Positions 35,781 to 44,249 of a stretch of 64,000 bases of DNA are shown here, piece after piece. The stretch comes from Acarospora socialis (lineage: Eukaryota; Ascomycota; Lecanoromycetes; Acarosporales; Acarosporaceae), in the NCBI GenBank assembly GCA_025617375.2, contig JAMYGW020000006.1, forward strand, positions 377,001 to 441,000, written 5' to 3'. Below the pieces are notes generated by a model. The model had not been told where the DNA came from and did no database searches. It saw only the letters and a program-made list of their open reading frames with translations. Every line of letters starts with the position of its first letter. Position 1 is the first letter of the stretch. The translations under genes were made by a program, and so were the position numbers.

Positions 35781-36630
35781 CATCACATCACATCACATCA
35801 CAACCCAACCGATCCACCCAACCCCTCCATTTCCCCCGCAGAAGGCACTAAACCAACCGATCCATCCACAATAACTCCAGACGTGCATGCAAAAGCCCAC
35901 GAACCAAGACATCCGCCCAGGTGCAAGAAAAGACGAGCCGGATAGCGTCGTGTATGTATGTATGTATGTAAGTAGGTATATCGAGGAGGAGTTTCCCGCA
36001 CCTTGCTTGGCGGAACTCTTCCCGTTCGTTCGTTCGAAAGGACGAAAGGGAGGGAAGGAGGAAGGAGGAAGGAGCACCCCATGGATGGATGGATGGAGAG
36101 AGGGGGGGGTGGAAGAGAGAGACGGGGCAGCCGGTACGGAGAAGGGCGTTCTTAGCTTGGCTTGGCTTTGCTTTGTGGATGTCGCTGGGGCTTGATGAGA
36201 ATCACGTGCATAGAGGTCGAGTGCACGTATGTCATCGCATTCCGCTCGAAGGCACGTCCTGCGCTCGCTCGCTCGCTCGCTCACTCTTCCTTCCTTCCCC
36301 GCCCTGTTTGTTTGTCTCCCCAGCCCAGCTGCCAAGCCGCTTCTCGTCCGCCCTTCTCCCTTTCCTGCCCCTGCTACGCATTATTACGCGAACCCTATCC
36401 AAGCACACCGGCCGTAAAGTAGAGAGAACCCTTCTCACGACCTAACTCCCTCAATCCCTCCATATCGACATGTTCATCGGTCATCGGTCATCCCTCAACC
36501 AAACCATACTGCTCCTGTCATACCGTCTCTTACTTACGCATCCACCACTCCTCCCCTTCTGTTCGGCCTTTCATGCCCACAGCCACAAAGGACAGACAGA
36601 CGGCCAGGCAGGCAGGCAGGCAGTCAGACG
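35781..36630. repeat. Microsatellite island
   Basis: Several unrelated short arrays cluster here: (CATCA)n at 35781-35800, (TGTA)n at about 35951-35970, GGAAGGA-rich sequence at about 36046-36075, (ATGG)n at about 36081-36096, (GCTC)n at 36261-36282 and (GGCA)n at 36604-36620. Between them the plus strand is CT-rich on the left and right flanks. Long open frames here are by-products of the repeats. Confidence 0.75.
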
Positions 36631-37594
36631 GCCAGACCGGTAGCTGACGGCAGCGAGCTCTAAGATCCGGACTCGAATCAGTCGTCATCCTGTCGCATGG
36701 TTGCGTCTGCTTCTGCTTCTGTTTTGGGCGGTCGGGGCTCATGGGTGGATCTGGCTGTTTAGCGAGGGTGTGGTTATGGTGGGACATCGGCATTGGGCGA
36801 GGGTGGATCGGGTGTTTTCATCGTGGAGAAGAGTTGCACGGAGATTTAGCGGATGAGAAGCAGCGAGCTGGTGGAAGAAGGATAGAAGAAGGAAACAATG
36901 GAGACGTGCAGGAGAGATTCGTTCTTCTGTCCCAGTCAGCGTGGAATTAGACCGATTCTCAGGACGAGGGGGTATTGATGTGTCTTACGAGTCATAGTAC
37001 TTAGGTACTGACCGTGGAGGTTTGAGAAATAGGGGCGGCGATTGGGGGAGTACTGTAGAGACCGTAGTTGTGTTTGCTGACTGGTATGTGAAGACCCCAA
37101 TAAGGTCTGAGCTAGATGCCGTGGCTTCTATTGTTTGGAGGCAGAGGAAGGGATTGGTCTGGTGTTGAATAGGTTGATTTGGTATTTGTTTGGTTTGGAA
37201 GAGCGAAAGAGAGAGGAAGAGGTATGCTGAGGCTAGGAAAGGGCTGATGAGTAGAATGGTGAGCTTTCGTTCGTTCCGTATCTGATCGATGGAGTGTGAG
37301 GTTCCAGGTACTGTGACGAGGAAAGAAGAAATCATTCATATTCTGACACAGTCCAAGACTGCTTCAGTCTTCTTTTCGTTTGCGGCTCTGAGACGGTTGG
37401 GTTTGTGATCTGGAGGTGCCCCAGGAAACAGAAAGTACAAGATCATTGGACAAGATATGAATATCAGTAGAGAAACATCGCAGAATCCATGCGGTGTATA
37501 CACAGTACGGCGTCGGTGGACATAAGTCCCCGCAGGGAATGCGTGAAAACGTGGACGCTGAACTGCTGGTGCTTACGTCCACCGACTTCGTACC
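36631..37594. other. Region downstream of the ULD-ACP gene
   Basis: A minus-strand frame from ATG 37335 to 36985 (116 codons, one hydrophobic segment LLISPFLASAYLFLSLSLF) lies here. It is Ser/Thr/Pro-rich elsewhere and lacks a family match, so I leave it as a possible small gene only. Otherwise nothing is supported. Confidence 0.4.
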
Positions 37595-39937
37595 TTAGAT
37601 CAATGATGTCTCAGGACTTCCGAAGCAAATATACTGTGCCAAAACCGCTTTCAAGCTCCCAATGGAACACTCTGCGCTGTATAATAGCCAGAACGGAGGT
37701 CCGACTCCATACTCCCTCTCAATTCTGTCGACAATGACCATCATCAATAGTGAGTCAACGCCCAAGTCAGCCAAAGACGCATTTTTGTCGTTGAAGAGAT
37801 CGGAGTCGAAGGCAAAGTCTTCTGCTAATCTCCTCAAGAACTGGTCGACCACCTCGTCACTGTCTCTTTCTATGTATGATTTCTCGAAAAGCGGACTTGG
37901 AAACGTCGGGACAAGATTAGTGACGGTTGTAATGGGTGACTCTGAGGACGTGGCTGCTTCGTCCTTTATCAGGGGAAGGCCATCGGGCGCTTGAGGGGTG
38001 CACGACGGTGGTGCTGTGCAGCGCGTCGGCGCAGAGCAAACCGTATTGGAACAGTTTTCGCTTTCGATCACGAAACCAGCCATTTCGGGCTCTGCTGGCA
38101 TATCATAGTCCTGAGCAACCCGAGCTTCAGGTACGGTCGATGTTGCTGCCATCCCTAATCCATGCCAGGGCTGTAGAAAATCGCGACGTGCTCGAATTGC
38201 CGCTATAGTTCGTCTGAAGGGCTGTGGTACCGGCGGAACCGGGGTAAAGCGAAGCCGGATATTCTTCAGGCGTTTTCTATCTGTTCTCATCTCTCTGAAG
38301 ACGTCTTCCATGCCTTTGGCTTTGCCGTCGCTGTTATCTCTCTTCCGTTTGGTACCTCGCGAGTTGCCGTGTTCGTGTTCAGAGACGAAGCGTTCCAACG
38401 CAGGCACGTGGAAAGGTCGTTGTATTGCTTTGTGTGATAGGCCAAACCAGGATTTACAGGCTGTACTGTAACAGATCAGTATCTAAAATAACGGACGTCT
38501 AGAGCTTTTCAAGAAATTCTGGGACTGCAAAGAACTCTTTAGAAACTTCTACCCCAAGTACGGTGTTCGAGGGAGAGCCCCGTAGCGCAATGAATTGAAG
38601 ACAGTATCAAAACGTCTTCGAGCCCTTGAGGATAGCAAAGCGACACCGGTCAAGTTGACCTCATCACCATAGCTTGATTCATTGAATGTGAAATGGGACT
38701 TACCAGACTCGACCTCCGGCCTCAACTGCAACGAGCTTCTTGGACCTGCAACCAAGTCGTGGGCATCGTCCAAGCGACCCTTGGTCATACCGGCCAATGA
38801 TGATCGCCATTGTAATGCTCATGCCTGGAGTCAGTTCATCGTACTCAGATCTTGATATGATCTGGGAACTGTCTCGCGTATTGAAGAGTTCGTATTCCCC
38901 GGCAAATACTTTCTCGCGGCCAGGACCAGAACTGAATTGGTCAAGGATGATGGCTTCAAGTTTCTATCCACGATCAGCCGCCTTGAACAAATCAATGATG
39001 GATGTTGGACTTACACCCCAGTTGTACTCTGATGGAACAGGAAGGATCCGGCCCAGTGCATCTTCGAAGCGGATGGGTTCTTGAAGCCACGTATGCCGTA
39101 AATCAGGTGCCAGAGACGCACTTTGCAGCTTCGCCATCAGACCTATGATCTGTAAGTTCGAGTTCCAGACCTTGGTTGCAAGGTCAACGAGTGTCTTGAG
39201 TTGAGGCAGTACGTCTCTGTTCCGCTGTCAGCCATTGTTCGTCCCGCCTTGCGTATTTGCGGGAGTACAACCCAGTGACGAGTTCAGAGAGCTTTTTTAG
39301 AACCGCATTGCTGCATCGTGTCACAGATCTCATGTTTCTCACATCGTTCTGAGTAGCGAGTATTGCCGTATGTGATCCTTGTAGGCCTTCGGCCAAACTC
39401 GATTGAGCTTCCCTAGCTCGTTCGGCCGTGATGGAAGCCGTTACTCTACAGCAAGATGCCCATCAGCCTAGGTTCTTGATTGAACGCTCTGACGATCACG
39501 TAAGCGTACAATCCCTGCGTCATCAACCTCATATTCAAGCTGCCCACGTGCGCGACCAGATACGCCCTCAGCCTCAGCAGCTCTTGTTCCATGACAAAGC
39601 CCCACTTCAACTTCCTTCCCCACATCTTCAACAAATCCTTCTTTCCAAGCTTGCCCCCATGTTCAACACCCAAGCTCTCGTATCTCTTCAGCTTCTCTGC
39701 AAACTGTTCGAGTGGATACTGGCACATCAGCGCCGCAACCTTGATAGCGTTGACGGCTGGCTGTTGACTTGGGCTGCATTGAAGATGTTCGATCTCGTAC
39801 AGTGCACGTTTCAAGCCGTGGAGCTCAAGGGTGATCTCGCGGTACTCGGAGGTAGAGGACGTTCGGAGGGAAGAGACAATATCGTTAATAAGCTTAGTAG
39901 CGGCGACAAAGTCACCGACTGAGAACCCGAACGACAT
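37595..39937 (-). CDS. PigL_N-like / ubiquitin-like domain protein with C-terminal acyl-carrier-like domain
   Basis: The model has five exons: 39510-39937, 39272-39445, 39015-39216, 38704-38963 and 37595-38465 (644 residues). Introns are 64, 55, 51 and 238 bp. Residues 1-150 (MSFGFSVGDFVAATKLINDI) match the fungal N-terminal domain of PigL/STAND-type proteins. Residues about 247-345 are the associated ubiquitin-like domain (WLQEPIRFEDALGRILPVP, LDQFSSGPGREKVFAGEYEL). A Cys4 knuckle follows: C335-x4-C340-x14-C355-x2-C358. After a basic, disordered linker (about 380-550), residues 557-644 form a carrier-protein fold with LADLGVDSLLMMVIVDRIER, where Ser593 (codon 37751-37753) sits at the phosphopantetheine position. 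The last exon is one uninterrupted frame, so linker and carrier domain belong together. The 238-bp intron is the weakest join. Function is unknown; no synthase lies nearby. Confidence 0.85.
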
Positions 39938-40100
39938 TGCAAGCTACTGAAGGGTATTCGTCGCGAGATAGCAGTCATTGAGAAACACGCGGAGTAGGAG
40001 CGTTGAGGGCTGATAGATTCAAAGGCCAACATAAACGGGGCATAAACGACAGAATAGCTTTGCGGAAACAATTTCATAGCCGTCATGAGGATGACAATTA

Positions 40101-40184
40101 TACAGTTCCAAGTCGTAAATGAATGCCGGGGGGTGGTGTCCCCTAAACTGTGGTTCCGGCATTCATTTACGACCTAGAACTATA
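40101..40184. mobile_element. 84-bp palindromic element, TA-flanked (mini-MITE candidate)
   Basis: Arms of 29 bp (40101-40129 and 40156-40184) pair with three mismatches around a 26-bp loop. The shared core is GTCGTAAATGAATGCCGG. The outer ends read TA-(C/T)AGTTC, which resembles Tc1/mariner ends with a TA target. All three mismatches are transitions. It could equally be a stem-loop of another kind. Confidence 0.6.
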
Positions 40185-40434
40185 CGAGGCAGGTCTGTAC
40201 CGGAGTTGGTCTGCCAAGCTCCCATCGCACGGCTGCGTTGTGGCAGTGTACCTTTCTGATAACACCACCTGGGGATGAAGAAATTAGTCAGCAACCCTAT
40301 ACACAAACCACCACCACAACCATTTGAAGTTCTAATTTGTGACCGCTACAACAAGCCGAAACAACATGTGCATCGAAGACATCATTTCACCCTCAACAGT
40401 GCAGACAACACTGTGTTGCATTTTAGGTAAGAAT

Positions 40435-40524
40435 ATGGGTCATAAGTCATTGGACCCTATCTAGAATTTCTAAGTCAAAACCATGTATGGAATAGACTCA
40501 CCTGTCCGATGACTTATGACCCAT
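40435..40524. repeat. Inverted repeat, 16-bp arms
   Basis: ATGGGTCATAAGTCAT (40435-40450) and its exact complement (40509-40524) flank 58 bp. Weaker pairing continues outward (TAAGA / CTTAG). Confidence 0.75.
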
Positions 40525-40676
40525 CTTAGGAGGTGTTTGAGTTTTTTGACATGGTCGTCAAACGTCTCAGTCATCACCGTGCCTCGAAGGAGCCATCATC
40601 GCCTGGTGATGATGAATGCACTCCGCGGTGGGCTGGGGAAAGCACTTCCTCCCAGCGACGCTCGATGAAATTCATC

Positions 40677-40980
40677 AAAAACCTCCATATTGGGTCCAAC
40701 ACACGGAACACACCCCATCATCAGTGCATGGTGATGAGTTCACTAATATTGCAGAGAGGAGCACAGATGTTCGATGAGCATCTTCAAAACCTTTGATTGG
40801 GTTAGACACAAGGAGCACCCCATCATCAGATGAGAAAATTGTCATGAAGAAGGAGCACTCCCGCTTCCTGAGACATTCACAAATGATCCTCAAAACCTCC
40901 ACATTAGGTTAGACACAAGCAGCGCACCCCTTCCTGAGACGTTCGATGACAATCTTCGAAACCCTTGAATTCCAGTGCCA
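40677..40980. repeat. Degenerate tandem repeat, three units of about 108 bp
   Basis: AAAACCT(C/T)(C/T)..ATT(G/A)GGTT(A)GACACA recurs at about 40678, 40787 and 40893. It is followed in the first two units by CACCCCATCATCAG and in the third by a changed version, and in the second and third by TTCCTGAGAC(A/G)TTC-type blocks. Units are clearly diverged. Confidence 0.65.
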
Positions 40981-42158
40981 GGCAAGCGTGGTGAGGAAGT
41001 ACTGATTTAGGATCTTCAGAGTCACAGGATGCATCTAGTATAGTCGAGGGCTCAAGTTCGGAGTCGAGGCTTCGCCAGGTAGCTTCAAGAACGGGAAACC
41101 TTCATGCTGTGGATTGTGGTTGCGTGTCCGGTACATCTCCCCTTTCAACTTTCAGTTGAACATATCGTGGAGGAAACCCTTACAGGTATGAGTGTCTACT
41201 TCATGGCAAGGACATTCGCACTCATCTTTCTCCCAGAGACTCTAGCTCAACATCTCCCAGAAAGTGTACCCACTATCAGGATTTACAGATGTTAGGGTTC
41301 TCACATCCTCCATTGCAGGTATGTCCACAGTAGCTGCAGTCTAGCCTAGTGAGGTGAGACATTGCTAGGAGGATCGCAAGTCACAGTTCAAGAGGTGAAG
41401 AAGTCTTCAAGCCGTCCTGGCTGCCATAAAAGTGAATATGACAGTGTCAATGAAGAGGGCACCGTCAAGTGCTTGAAACGCCTCTTGATCCGATAAAGGC
41501 AGCAGAATGCATCCAAGTAGAAGAAACGAAACTTTGCATCTGTATGACAATCTCAGTAGCGCACTGACCTGAACAGCTCGTCATCGTTGGATTCAAAGAG
41601 TGACTACTACTGCTACTTGAGCTAGTAGTTCATCGTGAGTCACTCAACGAAGAATATAAATATCAGGGAATGTGATATATTGTCGATACTTGGGCACGGT
41701 GGACAACAGTCAATCCCAGTCTTGACTTTGATCGTGTTTGTCAGACTAGAATAACAGTGTTGGAAGCACATGCGCAAACTGTCCCATGATCAATCATCCC
41801 GAAGGCATATCCGTGCCTTAGTTGTGTCGAAAGGTTAACTAGAGAGTATAGTCATAGTGTAGTTCGGTATTTAGGGCAGTGTGAGAGACGCATTGTGAGG
41901 GGACACAAGATCTGAGACGGTTCCAAACGTCGTAGACTGAAGATCATTGAGTCATGATGATAAGTCCGTAGCCACCTCCGATCAACCCAGTCACGCGAGC
42001 AACGATATGATGTTCCGAAGAAAGTTTGTAAACCCTAGACGCTCCATTGTATCGACCGAAAACAATGACGGAAAGATAGGAGATGAAAATATACATCAGA
42101 TAATTCGCCCACCCAACCATCCATCCATTCCGATCTCTTACCATATCTCCTCGATGTT

Positions 42159-43304
42159 TCATCCGCCTTCCCCTATCCCATTGGTATCCATCGCATCTCC
42201 ATTCCCCACCGTCGCCGCCGCCGTCGCGCCCGAGACCTGCCGCCTTCTTCTCACGGCGGCCTTTTTCCTTTTCGAAACCTGCGTTGACTGCGATACCAAG
42301 CCGGACATCTCGTCCATGGCGTCGTTATCCTCCTCCCCGTGAATTTCGTGCCAGCGCTTGCTTTCGTCCAATTCGTTCACGTCCACGGGTCGCATTCGCA
42401 ACCACTTCATTCTGGGGCCGGACTTGGCCCGTTCTGACACGCGGAATCCGTAGATCCGTGGCTCGTAGATCTTACCTGGTCCCAAGCCGGGTGCGAGGTT
42501 CGAAGGCGTGGTGCCGTTGATAGTTGAGGGTTGGTTGGGAGGTATGTCGGGAGGTGTAGTCCCCGGTATTGCGTTTGAAGAAGCCAGAGATGAGGATCGG
42601 GACTTGTCCTTCGTCGTGGTAGTCGTGGGTGACAGGCTGTTTGCGTCCACTCTCGTGCCGATATCGAGTTCAGGAAAGGTCATGAAGAAGAGGCAACCGA
42701 AGGTGGTACCGAAAAAAGCGCCGTCGACGGATTGAAAACGGCTATTTGGTGGGGTATAAACGTCTAAACAGCTCGGACAAAATAGCTTCACGGTTTCCTG
42801 ACCTGGTGTGTCACTACAACCGACGGGTAGCACTTTGCATGCATTGCAAAACACCCTCGGACAGAGGCCAAAGTGCTGGAGCTCATATTTCTCCGCCATC
42901 TGCTGTATCCCCGGTCGCGATGTGATGTACCGCTGATGTATCAGTCCGTAGAGCAGTTCTGCCGAGCTCTCTATGACGCTCAAATCGCTTGCCATTCGCA
43001 TGTGCCTCCTATCGCCTGCTCTTCGGTATCCGACTGACTTTTCTACCCCGTCATCCCCAATCATGCCGTCGTCGTCTTCCTCCTCTTCGTCATCGTCATC
43101 ATCGTCGTCATCGTCCTCTTCTTCCGGCTCGACATCCAATATCATTTCCAGCGCTTCCTTATACATTGGCACCTGGCTCTGCAAGCCCGTAAGATTGAAG
43201 TCATCTTCTATAAAGTCTTCTGAGACCTCAGCAAAGTATTCATGGCCGAGGAGAGAGCAAAAGGAGGATATCCAAGACTCTGGACTCGCTGACGAGGAAG
43301 ACAT
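42159..43304 (-). CDS. CKB1: Casein kinase II regulatory (beta) subunit
   Basis: The beta subunit dimerises through a zinc ribbon and tethers two catalytic subunits of protein kinase CK2. The single-exon frame from ATG 43304 encodes 381 residues. It begins SWISSFCSLLGHEYFAEVSE, the conserved CK2-beta start. An acidic loop (EPEEEDDDDDDDDDEEEE) precedes the helical SSAELLYGLIHQRYI. Zinc ligands are CPRVFC and, after TVKLF, CPSC. The conserved DGAFFGTTFGCLFFMTFPEL follows. The C-terminal half has a Ser/Thr/Pro insert and ends with basic residues, as in other filamentous fungi. Longer frames upstream of the ATG lack a start codon. It may autophosphorylate at the N terminus, as in relatives. Confidence 0.96.
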   Translation of the reverse strand: MSSSSASPESWISSFCSLLGHEYFAEVSEDFIEDDFNLTGLQSQVPMYKEALEMILDVEPEEEDDDDDDDDDEEEEDDDGMIGDDGVEKSVGYRRAGDRRHMRMASDLSVIESSAELLYGLIHQRYITSRPGIQQMAEKYELQHFGLCPRVFCNACKVLPVGCSDTPGQETVKLFCPSCLDVYTPPNSRFQSVDGAFFGTTFGCLFFMTFPELDIGTRVDANSLSPTTTTTKDKSRSSSLASSNAIPGTTPPDIPPNQPSTINGTTPSNLAPGLGPGKIYEPRIYGFRVSERAKSGPRMKWLRMRPVDVNELDESKRWHEIHGEEDNDAMDEMSGLVSQSTQVSKRKKAAVRRRRQVSGATAAATVGNGDAMDTNGIGEGG

Positions 43305-44249
43305 GCTGGTGGGACGTGGTTGATTGTTCAAATCCTAATGGTAAGGAGAGTGAAGGGAGCGGTCTCCCTGCGGTCAAGGTCTCAGGCTGCAGGACACCTC
43401 AACGGGGCGACTATCTGTGACCAGGAAGGAAGTTGTAGGTGATGATGTTCTCAGATTGTCGCATGACATTAGTCAATGTGTTGGTGTTCCCTAGGAGAGT
43501 GTCCCAACGCAGCGTAACTGTGGAGGGTATCGAGTGACCGTTAACCACAGGGCAGGCGTCCTAACAGCGACTGGGTCGGAGATAATGTGACGATGAGTGA
43601 AGACGTCGGCAAACTCTGTTGCATGAGAGGGCCTCATCTGTGCATAATGCGAGATATCCTATCCCGGGATTGGTGATGAACAGTACTGCCACGTCGTAGC
43701 CACTGCGGTTGACCGTGGACGGATGCTCAAGCTTCCGCCAGGAGCAGCTTGGCACTGGGCGAGGGAATGGCAGGTCTTCGGTGACGATAGGGAAACCTGG
43801 TGCACTCCAATAGCGGCTGTACGTAATCAAACAGTGCCCCGTGGTCGAGAGACTAGAGACTGGATCTCCTAAGGGCTTGATGCGGGTGCCTTGAGTTTCT
43901 GGCCAACGCGCTTGAGATCGTATGGTGGGGCGGAAGCCACAGTGGCTGACACATGCCGGGGAGCCAGAGCTACTCGCTTAGCTAATCTCTGTCCTACCTG
44001 ATACCCTAATCTCATGCTCTATTTTTGATCAATTCCAATTATTATCATTCTGACTTCTCGATTATCGTCACTATAGCTTTAGTTACGTCGTAAATTTACT
44101 ACAAGAAAACGCACTCAGTCCAAGAAGCTTTTTTTGCTATATCCCAAACCCCGACATTACCCCTATGTTGCTTCGTACTTATCGTGATATAGACGCCACA
44201 ATCCGAAGAATAATAGATGAGGACTCTCGAGGTTGGTCCAGAAAATTAC
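43305..44249. other. Intergenic region
   Basis: This region holds the promoter of the CK2 beta gene and the 3' region of the Zn2Cys6 gene. A minus-strand frame at 43561-43830 lacks ATG and domain. Nothing else is supported. Confidence 0.5.

Larger units (their letters stand above)
39938..42158. other. Repeat-bearing intergenic region
   Basis: This 2.2-kb stretch between the ULD-ACP gene start and the 3' end of the CK2 beta gene has no supported gene. It contains two inverted repeats and a degenerate tandem repeat (listed separately). The remainder, 41000-42150, shows nothing recognisable. Confidence 0.5.

Noticed and set aside
35793-36335. Long minus-strand open frame (180 codons)
   Set aside because: It runs through microsatellites, has no ATG at its start and its composition follows the repeats.
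37595-39937. Idea that the carrier domain marks the edge of a polyketide synthase gene
   Set aside because: The carrier segment ends in a stop and its exon joins the ubiquitin-like protein; no ketosynthase or acyltransferase motif occurs on either side.
42159-43323. Plus-strand Ser-rich frame opposite the CK2 beta acidic loop
   Set aside because: It is the complement of the Asp/Glu codon run of a firmly identified gene.
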